From: Colletotrichum lupini | Lineage: Eukaryota; Ascomycota; Sordariomycetes; Glomerellales; Glomerellaceae | DNA length: 64,000 bases | Direction: 5' to 3' | Assembly: GCF_023278565.1 (NCBI RefSeq) | Contig: NC_064680.1 | Location: 2,108,001 to 2,172,000, forward strand | Shown: piece after piece, positions 44,895 to 56,646 of the stretch | Position numbering within the stretch: the stretch's first letter is position 1 | How the letters are laid out: each line of letters opens with the position of its first letter | Made by a program: the position numbers and the translations under genes | The notes under the pieces: model-generated | What the model was told of the DNA's origin: nothing | Database searches by the model: none | What the model saw: the letters and a program-made list of their open reading frames with translations, nothing else

Positions 44895-47852
44895 TGTGAA
44901 GCGGACACACGGCTTTCTCGCTTCTTCTTTACTGCCGTCGTCGACGAGACGGGACGAGATGAGGCGGACGTATCCGTGATACATGACGACGACGGACACA
45001 CGGGGTCTCGGACGAGGTGACGTCTACAGAATAGGCTCGGGAGCCTTTGGCTTTTCTTTGACCGACATGGCCATTCTCGGATCAACACGGGCTGCGAGAC
45101 GAAGAGTAGGAAACACAGCGACAGGCGTCGGCTGGCGTTATTCAATTCTTCCGCAGATGATGGCTACAGAGGAAAATGCCGCTCGCTTTCTTCACTTATT
45201 CCCATTCTTGGTATGAACCAACCTTGGGTACTCTGCATTCCCATTTGAGGATTGTTGATGGAGTCTCTCTGTCTGAGATGGAGAGAGGTGGTCAGTGAGG
45301 CTCCCGGCTCGAGATCCGAACCGCCGGCCGAGTGAAAATCGTATTCAAGCTCTCTCTCTCTTGGTCGGGGAGAAGAGCGATGGATGGTTGGGCAGGCTGC
45401 GAGACTGGTTGGTCATACAGCCAGCCCTATATCTCCCGATATGAGAGAATTCGGTCTGAACGTTGGGTGGGAACCCCGAAAAATACCTAATAATAAGGGA
45501 CAGAGAAATAAGAGAGTGCCTGTGCTTTTCTTTTCGGCGGTGGTTGCCGGACGAGCTTGTTACTTTCTCCTCCTTCACGACGGGCTTTGTTGCTACTGTC
45601 ATAGTATGCTGGAGGCAAGGTGGTGTAGTGTTGAGACGTGGGATGATGTTTCTACAAGGATATACCCCCGACTGAATTCGTATATCGCATTGGGTGTTGT
45701 GTGCCTCACAAATCAAGCTTCATCTTTACGCTTGTTCCCTTTTTTTTGCTGCTAAGCCTTACTGAGGGCCCGTGTCGGGTTTGTGTCAATGTGTGCCTTG
45801 CCGTCTTACTTCTCTTACCATGTGTGTGATGACCATGTATGTAAGTGAGCCGGCATCCGCCCTCCGCCCTCCTCCCATCCACCCATCACTGAACAAGCTC
45901 ATACACCCACCTAGTTCGTTCTCGCCTTACTGAACCATGATCGGCTGACGAGAGTTGTGGCTGACGCATGCCGATTGATCCGATGTTTCTGTTGGAGGAA
46001 GGGGGTTTGTTGTTGTAGTAGTAGACGCAGTAGAGTTTCTATCGAGGTTTGGATAGTAACGGTCAGATATTGCTTTGTGGTCGCTTACATGGTAAGTTTT
46101 GACTGCCTTACGTACGCCGTTCGTTTCCTTGCTCGCCTTGGGTTCTCACAAGTGGCACTAGGTTGACTGCGAGAGTATGGTAGATTGATATCTGAGTTTT
46201 TTTTTTGGTGGTTTACGAACATGGCGGGCACTGGAGTGAGAGTAAAGAAATGGAACTCGTAAACGAAAGCAATTGCATGATGCTTATAACCGAGAACGAA
46301 GTCGTGTGCTCTCCGCGGGGCGTTTACGCGCGAGACGGGTTCCGACGAACTCAACTTCGTCACGTTCGGCCGGTGGGATACGGGAGAAGCAGTCACAGCA
46401 GTACGGGACAAGCAGTCTCGACTCTCAAGCCATCAGCAGCGCTGTCGCTTGTTTGATATGGCCGGGTGATACTGAGGTAAGGTAGCACGGTGAGCTGAGC
46501 GAGAGCGAGGACGGGGGGGTCTCGGACGGTGGTGAGTGCAGTGAATTACTGAGTGAGTTGGTTTGAAGCATACAAATTCGCCGCTTTTTCCCTATGGGAA
46601 GCCTATGTGAAGAGCTTATACCAGGCCATTTATTGCAAGAGCGTATACCACGCCATTGATTGCCCTCGGGTCTGTCCTGAATAACTCAAGTTGAGGTGGT
46701 ATCGATAGCGGATTCGACTCAGAGGCTGAGGATTCCGGGGGGGGGGGGCGCTTTGAAGTGTCTCGCCTTGTGTTCGCAATGTGTGTTTTTGGTTTTGTTG
46801 TTGTCCTTTCCCGGGGCTTCGCAGTAGAGATATCCCGTACAGAGGGTTTTGTCAGAAGGGGACCTCTGAGCCTCGAGGTCTCCCAAATCGTCAACAGACC
46901 ATTGGGTAAGGTACAAATCCGTACGTGTCGTAAGTGGTTCGCCGTTCGGGACCCGAGGTGGATGAAACGGCTCTGGTGCTTCAGCGCTGCCGCAGGATTG
47001 CACGAGCCGCACCTCAATCCCCATCTCCACTCAGCTGGCTGCTGCGCTCCCCGAGAACAGCAACACCCGTCGCTTTGCCTTGCTCCGTACCTCTCACCTC
47101 AGTGTCCACTACCTCGAGGTACCCGTGGACGCGCGTGTGGGGCACCTGTTGGAAGCGACAGCAGCTCAGCCAATTGGCCCAGTTTCCACCCTTTCCAACC
47201 TCCCAAACCTCGTTCTCTCTCCCCCCCCTGGCACACCAGCCATGCGCCGTGGAGAACAGAGTTAACGATGCAGCAGCAGCCCAGCAGGCCGCCGACCGAC
47301 ACCCACGCCCCCATGTCCGAGCAAATGGCAACAGACTGAACAGAACAGGAAAGACGGCAGACAGAGAGAGAGAGGGGACCGGACGATCCAAGCCGGGGGG
47401 TGTCATTTCTTGTATCAGTGTATCAGTGACTGGGGGGGCTGGAGCAGCAGGCCTCCCCTTCCCGTATTGTTTAATTCCAAGTTTCCTCCCGACTCTTATT
47501 TTGTTCTGGTTCTTGTGTTCAAATATATCATCTACCCGTTGCACTTCAAAAGTCTTGGCAAAAGAGCCAAGTTTCCTACACACAACTCACACCACACTTT
47601 CTCTCCTGTCTGGTTGTCGCTATCCTTGCACCGGTCGTTTCTGCCAATCTTCAGCAGCAGGGTGTCTTCTTTTGGCGTAGTTGATCTGCAGCCTTTCCAT
47701 CAACAATACTCCGTCACCGTTCATCAAAGGCTTGGGTCAAGCTTCGACATTCACCAAGATTGTGAGAGAGGGGAACTTGACCGGAAGGGAAAAAGGGGGG
47801 AAATCGTAAAAAGGGGCGAATCCGACTTCCTGCAAATCACAAACTTCACAAG
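44895..47852. other. Gene-free region upstream of the RCR-domain gene
   Basis: About 3 kb with short overlapping open frames and no recognised family. A G run of about 12 lies at 46737-46748. Otherwise I see nothing I can name. The last few hundred bases are presumably promoter and leader of the next gene. Confidence 0.4.
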
Positions 47853-48458
47853 ATGGACGCCGCATACCTGAGCGCTCGCCAGACGATGGTCAACTCGAAC
47901 GACCTCCCTCCCGGCTGGGTTATACAGAATGGACGGGCGATTCCATGGTGGTACAGTCGGGTAAGTTCTCATCCACAACTCTTGCTTGCCATCTGTGCCT
48001 CTCGTATCTAACACCCACCGAAACAGACGGGCGTCATCGTAAAGTGGTCCGTCTTCCTCGGCCTGACGACCCTCTTCGCAGCCTTCCTCATCATAGGCTA
48101 CGCCCACGGCAAGCGCCGCCTGAGAAAGGGCCTCCTGCCCCTGGGCTACCACCGCTGGCTCTTCAGCCGCGCCCAGCTCGCCCGCGTCGACAGCCGCTAC
48201 GCCTGGCCCGCCGCCACCTACAACACCTACCGCCCCGAGTACTACAACACCCACCCGCAGGCACAGGGCGGCGGCTACTACGGCATGCAGGGGATGCCGC
48301 CCCCGACCTACGACCCCAACTCGGCCCGGCCCCCAATGTACGCGCCCCCCGACGGCGGCAGCAAGGTCGACCCGTCCCAGGAGTACGGCGTCACGCCGCC
48401 GCAGCCCTCTGTTGCGGCGAACCACACGGGTCAGCCGTACCCGTATAGGGCGCAGTGA
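47853..48458 (+). CDS. RCR-domain membrane protein (Congo-red resistance family)
   Basis: The spliced product is 179 aa from exons 47853-47960 and 48027-48458. Family members such as yeast Rcr1/Rcr2 are single-pass proteins of ER, vacuole or endosome that influence chitin deposition and plasma-membrane protein traffic. What is visible: a short N-terminal segment with LPPGWVIQNGRAIPWWYSRT, one membrane span at about 37-60 (TGVIVKWSVFLGLTTLFAAF then LIIGY), and a basic stop-transfer (HGKRRLRKG). The Tyr/Pro-rich cytosolic tail contains MPPPTYDPNSARPPMY. PPxY motifs in such tails can bind WW domains of Rsp5-type ubiquitin ligases; PPPTY here is the candidate. The family assignment rests on this arrangement, not on a catalytic motif. 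Confidence 0.75.
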
Positions 48459-48911
48459 GGCCAAAGGGTGAAGCCTGAGGCGGGAGCGGAGGGGAGGTGG
48501 CATGTTGATTTGATGTTGTTGCAATGGCGGTCTTTTCGAAGCGTGGGATGAATTTGCATTATTGGCCAGAGACGAAACAAAGACGAGATGAGGCTGGAAA
48601 TCATCAAGACGGGAGTACGCAGCTGAAGATGGGAATTCACCAGGAATTGACTTCTCCAACAAGAAGCTGCAAAATCTCACACATCGAGGCTGCATGTCTA
48701 AAGAGATGGCGGCTGGATGCTTTTACAAATAACTGTTGTCAATTGTACAAAGTAGTTACTTCTACCAACACGAATCGAAATGATACCAATGAAAAACGCC
48801 TCGCTGACCTGGCTAGAGATGCCGGGGGTCTCGCAATAACGCGTGCCCATTCGTGACGGCGTAGGGTATCGTCATAAAATACACAATCATTACTTGCCTT
48901 GGAGGGTCCCC
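48459..48911. other. Convergent 3' intergenic region
   Basis: About 450 bp between converging genes. It presumably holds both 3' UTRs; nothing else seen. Confidence 0.45.
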
Positions 48912-49866
48912 TTAGTCCATATCCATGGCGTCGGGATCGTAGTCTACAGGTGCCGACATCTCGGTTGGGGTTGGGGGGTCCGGAATGATGGCGTCTACAG
49001 GTTGCTGAGAGACGAAGGGCGGAGGCATCTGCACTGGGGCGCCTCTGCCTTCGCGCTCGAGACGCTGCCTCTCGCGCATGCGGGCGCGCGACTCGACGAT
49101 GGCCTTGCGGACACTGTCCTGCTCACGAGGTACCGTCAAGGACGCGGGCTCGTTGTAGAGGACCACCTGCATGCCAGCAAGCTGGCCTTCGTCGTTGGCG
49201 AAAATGGAGGGAGGAATGCGCGTCTGACGGAGGTGCTTCTCAATGTCTGGAAGGAAGACGAGCTTGCCCTCGTCGGGTTCGCTCTCGGAGGAGGACAGCT
49301 CATCGTCAATGTTGTAAATGTAGACCTTGTGCTTGGAGTCGTCGAGCTGCATCACTTCTTCATCGACGGACGGTTTGCGATCACGACGTCGGCGACGGGT
49401 GGTGGGAGGAGATGTGGGTGCTGACGACGAGTCTGTGGGGATTGGAATGCTTGAAGACGGAGTCGGCTCCTCCACAGGCACGTAGAGCTTCTGGCCATTC
49501 TTCTCTGCATGGTGCGTTAGTATGAAAGCGGAAAGAAAGTTTCCATTGTCGTGAGCTCGTGTTGTGGCAGTTGACTTACCTAAATTCAGAAGACTGAGCC
49601 TTTTGGATAAACGTTCGTTGTCTTGAGACTCAGCTTTTCGTTTGCGCCTTAGCTGCCTCGCCTGCGGATGCTGGTGCTGGTGCTGGTGCTGATCCGCCTC
49701 CAGGGCGTGGGAGGGAGATTGGGTCCCGTGCAGTAGCATATTTCGGCGACTTTTGCTGGAACTTTCCCTCTTTCCTCTCTGCCTTTTGTCCAACCGCTTC
49801 TTCTGGTGTACCACCCCTATTAGCACTACCAGCTCCCGGGTTCGCAGAGCTGCTGACCGACGACAA
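48912..49866 (-). CDS. Conserved fungal protein of unknown function, apparent frameshift near its N-terminus
   Basis: Exon 2 (48912-49504) and the end of exon 1 (down to 49580) are joined by a 75-bp GT-AG intron and give KRKAESQDNERLSKRLSLLN, then a link to EKNGQKLYVPVEE and an acidic, Ser-rich region. The strongest block is VYIYNIDDELSSSESEPDEG, LVFLPDIEKHLRQTRIPPSI and AGMQVVLYNEPASLTVPRE. I do not know a function. Upstream, the most coding-like frame starts MSSVSSSANPGAGSANRGG at 49866 and reaches PISLPRPGGGSAPAPAPASA, but it is one base out of register with the rest. Dropping one G of the two at 49647-49648 would join them (about 292 aa). No donor site offers a splicing solution. Alternatively translation starts at 49739 in the downstream frame (250 aa). 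Confidence 0.6.
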
Positions 49867-51084
49867 CGACGATAATATTCGGAAACAAGTGCGATGACCA
49901 ATTGTTCAAAGTCCCGAAGCGGCCACTAGAATCGCAGCAAAGAGAGACACGACAGGCGCAGCTGAGCAGCGGGCGTAACAGAGGTGCTGCCAATCGGGTC
50001 CGAGATTCTCTCAAAAGTGAGCTTTGAGAGAGAAAAAAGAGAGAGAGAGAGAGAGGTACGGTACGGTACGGTGCGGCTGATATCGAATCGCCGTTTCCGG
50101 AAGGGTAGGGAATATCCCGTCGCGAAGTGAAGAACGCGGGCCCAAAGTCAATCCAAAGTCTCGAATGTCCTTGGTGAGCTAAGGTCTTTGGAGGGCGAGA
50201 AGCGGAGAACAACTTTTGCCAGTGTTGGTTGTCTTTTACGTTTGGTTGGTAAGAGAAGAGAGAGAGAGTGTGTGTGTTGCGGCTTGAATCAGCAAAAAAG
50301 AAGGGGAAAAGAAGAGGAAAGGAGGAGATCCGTGGACGGTCTTAGTACCGGTAGAGCTCGCTCGCTGGCTTGCTGCTCTCTCCTGCGCAGATCCAATTCG
50401 TCGATATATACTCTAAGGGGTGAGGGGGAACTTGGAAGGAAGCGGAGAGGAAGGATGACCTTCGCTACTGCTAATGCTGCTGTGCTCGTACGAGGGGCGC
50501 GGGCGCAAGCGCGTTCTTCTCTGGCTTTCAGCTGTGGCGGACGAAGTAGCCTTGAGCATCGGCTGCGACTGCCGGGGAGCTCTGGCGCTTTTGTACTGGC
50601 TTTGACTCATTCTTGTAGAAGTTTCCACGACAGGAGCACCACCGGACCACCAGCTCCAGCTCCAGCTCCAGCAACAGCAACAGCACCGGACCTGGACCAC
50701 CACCACCACCACCACCACCACCCCTCGCCGCACCCGCATCTGCATCTGCACCACCACCCGCAACCAGGCCCGCCGCCGCTATCGCCCCAGCTATCTCCAT
50801 CTCTGCCTCTGCCACTGGCACGGACGCCGCTGCCCCTCCTACCCCGAAGCAATGCAGCTGCCGCGCTAGCAAGCAGCTCATCCCGCCAAAAGAGTCACAG
50901 CTGTGCCGACCCTGATAAAACATCATCCCTCCCCTCATCACCATCAACAATCCCTTTTTCCAAGAGGACTCGAGCGTCGGTTGGATCCACGACAGATACC
51001 CACTCACCGTCTGGACTCATCGCATCGAGTGCTACTTTTCCCTACAGGCGCTTTCACTCTACTTCGACATTGCCCACCGCTGTC
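49867..51084. promoter_or_regulatory. Divergent promoter region, including possible upstream ALA1 coding extension
   Basis: About 1.2 kb between divergent genes. A (GA)n tract at about 50025-50055 runs into tandem GTACG repeats (50056-50075). From 50455 an ATG opens a frame continuous with alanyl-tRNA synthetase; this is described with that gene. Pro/His-rich low-complexity coding potential lies at 50640-50830. Confidence 0.5.
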
Positions 51085-54000
51085 ATGGCTGAGCCAAAGT
51101 GGCCCGGCGCCGTTGTGCGCAAGACTTTCCTCGAGTTCTTCGAGAAGAGGGGCCACACGATCGGTATGTTGTCACCGACTTTCCACTTTCCCCCAGCAAC
51201 ACGGCGTGATAGAGGAGATTGCCTCTGCTATTCTTCATCTAGACATTGCGCTTCTAACTTTTGCTTCAAATGTGCCAATTGGCTAACCATCTCTGCTTTA
51301 TCTCAGTGCCGTCTTCCTCCGTCGTCCCTCACAATGACCCCACCTTGCTCTTCACCAATGCGGGCATGAACCAATTTAAGCCCATCTTCCTCGGAACCAT
51401 CTCAAAGTCGGATCCCATGTACCCTCTCAAGCGTGCGACCGACTCCCAGAAGTGTATTCGCGCTGGTGGCAAGCACAACGATCTCGACGATGTCGGCAAG
51501 GACAGCTACCACCACACATTCTTCGAGATGCTGGGCAACTGGTCCTTTGGAGATTACTTCAAGAAGGAGGCCATTGAGATGTCATGGGAGCTCTTGACCA
51601 AGGTCTATGGTCTGGACCCTGCCCGTCTGTACGTCTCCTACTTTGAGGGTAACCCTGAGATGGGTCTCGAGCCCGATCTAGAGGCCAAGAGCTTGTGGCA
51701 ATCCGTTGGTGTCCCCGACGACCACATCTTGCCTGGCAACATGAAGGACAACTTCTGGGAGATGGGTGACCAAGGCCCTTGCGGTCCTTGCAGTGAGGTT
51801 CACTACGACAAGGTCGGCGGCGGTCGCAACGCCGCTCACTTGGTGAACGAGGATGACCCGATGGTCGTGGAGATCTGGAACAACGTTTTCATCCAATACG
51901 ATCGCCAGGCTGATAAGTCACTTAAGTCTCTCCCCGCCAAGCACGTTGATACTGGCATGGGTTTCGAGCGTCTCGTCTCTGCGCTCCAGGATACTGTTTC
52001 CAACTACGCCACCGATATCTTCACGCCCCTCTTCAAGAGAATCGAGGAAGTTACTGGCGCCAGGCCCTACACTGATAAGTATGGAGCCGATGACGCCGAC
52101 GGAATCGACACTGCCTACCGTGTCATTGCCGACCACATCCGTCTTTTGACCTTCTCCATGTCCGATGGCGCTGTCCCCAACAATGACGGCCGCGGATATG
52201 TCCTCCGCAGAGTGCTCCGCCGCGGTGTTCGCTACGCGCGCAAGTACTTCAACGCCGAGATTGGATCCTTCTTCTCCAAGATTCTCCCTGCTCTTGTCGA
52301 CCAAATGGGTGAACAGTTCCCCGAGATTGTCAAGAAGCAGCAGGATATCATTGAGATCCTTGACGAGGAAGAAGCGGCCTTTGCCCGTACACTTGACCGT
52401 GGCGAGGCTCAATTCGAGAAGTTCGCCAACGCTGCCATCAAGAAGGGCGAGAAGAAGCTCACTGGTGCCGAGGTGTGGAGACTTTACGACACCTTCGGAT
52501 TCCCCGTCGATCTCACAAAGCTGATGGCTGAGGAGCGCAAGCTCGATATCGACGACGAGGAGGTCAAGGTTGCCCAGGAGAAGGCCCGCGAGGCTAGCAA
52601 GGTCGTCAAGAACGCTGCCCAGACTTTTGCGAAGCTGAATGTCCACCAAATCGCTGAGCTTGAGCAGCAGCTTAACATTGCGAGAACGGACGATGAGGCT
52701 AAGTTCGTCAAGGGTGACTCAAAGGCCAAGGTGCAGCTGATCTACGACGGCAAGGGTTTCATCAAGTCAACTGAGGGTATCGCCGAGAACACTCCCTTGG
52801 GTCTGTTGCTGGACAAGACCAACTTCTATGCTGAGTCTGGTGGTCAGGTCGCCGATTCTGGTCGCATCGTCATTGATGGTGTCGCCGAGTTTAAGGTTCT
52901 CGATGTTCAGAACTTTGGTGGCTACATTGTTCACAGTGGTTATCTTGAGGACGGCAACTTGTCCTCTGGCAACGAAGTCATCTGCGAGTACGATGAGCTG
53001 AGAAGATCGCCCATCCGCAACAACCACACTGGCACCCACATCCTCAACCACTCCCTCCGGGAAGTTCTCGGCGACGACATCAACCAGAAGGGCTCTCTGG
53101 TCGACAACGAGAAGCTGCGTTTCGACTTCTCTCACAAGACGGGTGTGACTATTCCCGAGCTCAAGAAGATTGAGGACTTCTCTAACGCCTACATCCGCCA
53201 AAATGGCAAGATTTACTCAAAGGAGGTAGACCTCGATCTTGCCAAGGGAATCGAGGGTGTTCGTGCCGTCTTTGGCGAGACATACCCCAACCCTGTTCGT
53301 GTTGTGTCTGTCGGCGTTGATGTTGATACCCTCCTCGCAAACCCCAAGAACGCAGAGTGGCGCAAGGTCAGCGTGGAGTTCTGCGGAGGTACTCACGTTG
53401 AGCAGACCGGCCTCATCAAGGACCTTGTCATCGTTGAGGAGAGCGGTATTGCCAAGGGTATCCGTCGTATCATCGCCTACACTGGCGATGCTGCTCACCA
53501 GGTGCAACGCGAGGCTGCCGAGTTCTCTAAGCGTCTCGATGCACTTGAGGCACTTGCCTTTGGCCCCGAGAAGGAGCAGGAGATCAAGTCGACCCAGCAT
53601 GCTCTCAACCAGTTGACCATCTCGACTCTCACCAAGGAGGACATCAAGAAGCGCTTCGACAAGATTGTCAAGTCCGTCACCGATGAGCAGAAGAAGCGCC
53701 AAAAGGCCGAGTCCAAGACTGCGCTCGACACCGTTGCTGCGCATTTCGAGAAGAACAAGGACTCCAAGTGGTTTGTTGGTCAGCTCCCGATCTCCGCCAA
53801 CGCCAAGGCTATTGGCGAAGTTGTCAAGCACTTCCAGTCCAAGGACAAGGAGCGCTCTGTCTACCTGTTTGGTGGAAGCAAGAACGAGGGTGCCGTTGCC
53901 CACGGCGTTTACGTTGGCACTGTAAGTTGACCTCCTCGTACGAGTATGGAAGTACAAGCTAACATGCAATGCAGCACCTGTCCTCACAAGGCGTTACTGC

Positions 54001-54151
54001 CGAGCAGTGGGCTTCTCAGGTCAGTGGAGTCATCGGAGGCAAGTCTGGCGGCAAGGAGCCTACCCGCCAAGGACAGGGTACCAACGCCGAGAAGTTGGAC
54101 GAGGCTGTTGCCGAGGCAGAGAAGTGGCTGAAGGAGAAGCTCAACATTTGA
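51085..54151 (+). CDS. ALA1: Alanyl-tRNA synthetase, cytosolic and probably mitochondrial
   Basis: The cytosolic form is 956 aa from exons 51085-51163, 51307-53921 and 53975-54151. It charges tRNA-Ala with alanine using ATP. Class II features: [20 protein letters not shown] with NQFKP (motif 1 region), [22 protein letters not shown] text near residue 160, and motif 3 GMGFERL at about 242-248. The editing domain has the zinc-binding HTGTH at about 600-604 and CGGTH at about 719. A C-terminal domain ends the protein. The start at 51085 gives the usual length. The frame is open upstream to an ATG at 50455, adding 210 residues: first an Arg/Ala/Ser-rich, acid-poor segment (MTFATANAAVLVRGARAQAR), then Pro/His repeats, then YRRFHSTSTLPTAV before the cytosolic Met. 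This looks like a mitochondrial presequence, and one ALA1 gene serves both compartments in yeast. Confidence 0.95.
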
Positions 54152-54453
54152 GCGACAGAGATATCCCGCTGATGTGCTGCAACATGTCTGGCAACCAATT
54201 TACTTTTCACGGGGTCTAGATGGATGGGAGCATGGGCGAAAACAGGATATGCTACGATTTCGAGCATGTCCAAAGTAGGAAAAGGAGTCGATCACTGGCA
54301 TGATGGGCCTGTAGTTCCTCTCGATGTATTCCAACAAAATTAAGGAAGACAACCTGAACAAAGTTAAGAAACAGCAGAATTACGTGCTGCCTGTGTTGCG
54401 GAACTTTCCGTAGTCTAAAAGGGGTATATGTTCTTCTTCTTTTCTACATTTGT
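54152..54453. other. Convergent 3' intergenic region
   Basis: About 300 bp between the stops of ALA1 (+) and the MidA-like gene (-). Nothing else seen. Confidence 0.45.
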
Positions 54454-56116
54454 TTATACAGTTACCAGCACACTTGCGTTCTGGTAGTAGCTCAGCAGAG
54501 GGTTTTCCCCGCTGCGCGTTTGGGTGTCTTCGAGGAACGCCCACCGCTGCATAAAGTCACCATGCGACATGAGCCTCGTAAGCTTGCCCGTGATGGCCTG
54601 GTACATGGCCTCCATGGTTTGGAAGTCTGTGGGGAACATGATGTCAAAGTAGCCTTGGTGGACCTGTTGCGACCTTTATGTTAGCAACGGCATCCATCAT
54701 GTGCGTTGTGGTTGTTGAACGTACCAAAGGCGTCGTTACGGGCACCGTCGTACGCTCGTATCGGGTCTGGACGACGGGGGCGTTGAGGCCCGGTATGGCG
54801 TCGGGCAGCGAGTGGAAGTCGCTCGTGACGAGGCGGTGGCCGGGGAAGTACTTTTCGAGCACGTCGAAGAACTGCATGAGGCGGGTCGGGATGTACTCGG
54901 GCTCCGAGAGGTTCGGCATGAGCGGCATGCGCGACTTGAGGTGGCGGAGGACGCGGTTGGCCGGGTAGGGGAGGGGGTAACGCCCACCCGTGGCGGCGTG
55001 GCGGACGCGGAGGAAGCGGGCGAGGACGGGGTCGAGGTCGGGTGAGTAGAACTCGTAGAGGTCGTTGTCCGCGTCGACGAGGACGGAGCCCTGGAGGGGT
55101 TCTTCCGTGGCGAGGTCGTAGCGGACGACGTCGTGAGAGAAGTTGTCAAAGACCTCCATGGCGAGGAAGAAGCAGGGTGAGGGGACGCGTTCGGACCAGG
55201 AGAAGATGGACTGGTTGATGATTTCGACCTTGGAGGCGTGGCCGCGGGAGTCGGCGGTGGAGAGGAGGTGGTGGCGCTGGAGGGAGGCGAGGGCGGGTGA
55301 GATCTCGATGATGCGGTACTGGGTGCGGGCGTAGACCTGGGGGTCGAGGTCGCGGATGTAGTCGAGGATGTTGAGCATGAGGGTGCCGCGGCCGGCGCCC
55401 ATCTCGTAGATGATGAGGTCGTGGTAGGGGTACGTCGTGAGGCGGTAGTTCGAGACGAGGTAGCGGGCAATGGCCTCGCCGTAGTAGGGGCGGAACAGCT
55501 CCGTGGGCGTGTGCCAGAGCGGGCGGGCGTCGTTGACGCCCTCTTTGTCGTCGAGGTCGTCCTCGAACTCGGTGTAGCGCCGGCCGAGCTCGCGGTAAAA
55601 GTGCGGCTCGTCGCGGAAGGAGGGGAAGTCGAAGGGCTGGCCGGGGGAGAAGATGACGGCCTGGGTGGAGAAGTAGCCGTAGGCCGGGTTGTAGAGGCTG
55701 TCCTCGATGAAGTCGCGGGTGAGCATCTTGGCCTTGCGCGGGCGGGTCGAGCGGGCGGCCAGGTCGCGGGCGTTGAGGGTCGGGTAGGTGTCGAACTCGT
55801 CGGCGCGGTCGCTCGGGAAGAGGGAGGTCCGCTGCTGCCATTTTGACTCGTTTGTCCTTTCCTGTCTCTCGGATGTGGTCTTGACGGCGTAGTGTCGCCG
55901 TTGCTGAGGTACTGCAGAGGCATTGGCCGCTCTTGAGGAGGAGGTGGATGATGCTGGAGCTGCTACGCCGCCGCTGTGGTTATGTTGGACATGAGGCCGG
56001 TGGTGGTGATGGCTTAGAGCCGGGATGCCGGCGGCAGTCGTGCATTGTCGCCGTGATTGGCAGGCGGGCCGGCGGAAGAGCTCGCGGAAGAGACGGGTGA
56101 CGGCGGGGGAATCCAT
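54454..56116 (-). CDS. MidA/NDUFAF7-like mitochondrial methyltransferase
   Basis: The spliced product is 533 aa from exons complement(54454-54663, 54725-56116), with a 61-bp intron and GCTAAC branch site. In animals NDUFAF7 methylates an arginine of the NDUFS2 subunit during complex I assembly; related fungal proteins are presumed mitochondrial. The N-terminus is Arg-rich and acid-poor (LFRELFRRPACQSRRQCTTA), as expected of a presequence, followed by a variable His/Ser-rich linker. Family motifs include LTRDFIEDSLYNPAYGYFST, the glycine-rich SAM-binding loop YEMGAGRGTLMLNILDYI, and FFLAMEVFDNFSHDVVRYD. The last exon supplies QGYFDIMFPTDFQTMEAMY and the C-terminal helices. Fungal members carry insertions relative to the bacterial-type core. 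Several long antisense or other-frame open readings here are due to high GC. Confidence 0.82.
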
Positions 56117-56646
56117 CCCGAGAGTAGTTTGCGATGGTCGAGCGGGACGAACACTCGGCAGGGCGAAAGGGGGGTCGGTTTGGGAAAGTCAACAAAATGG
56201 TTGCAAATCGCGGATCTTCGGTTTGGCAGAGAGGTTCGAACATGGCCCGAGCTCCCTTCTACCACGGGGCAGCTGTTAATCCGCCATAGCGCACATGCCC
56301 GTTCCCATTTAGCTCCACCGCCGTGGTCCCCTGCCAAGGGATGCCCCGGCGGAAGTCTTAACGCCTGAGGAACCTGGAGGCAGAGCGCCGTGGACGAGGA
56401 TGGGCACAGAAGCACCGTTGAGGCTGAAAGGCAGGGGTCTGGAAGAGATAAAATGACATCACCTGCAGTTTAGCGGGCAAATCCCCTGTAGAATAAGATG
56501 GTTGAAATTCATGCGCTGAGCACCTATCAGTATTTTTGTTTTCCGATACCGCAACCAAATCTCGTCAAGAGATTCACGACGACAACAATAAGAGCTCGCG
56601 GGAAAAGCAACGCGGACGATGGAGCACGACACATGACACAGACAAC
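56117..56646. promoter_or_regulatory. Divergent promoter between MidA-like gene and MCY1
   Basis: 530 bp between two genes transcribed away from each other. It carries both promoters. No specific site claimed. Confidence 0.45.

Noticed and set aside
54736..55923. Long Ser/Thr/Pro-rich open frames in other registers of the minus strand (also 55146-55841)
   Set aside because: GC-rich shadows of the MidA-like coding frame, which alone shows family motifs.
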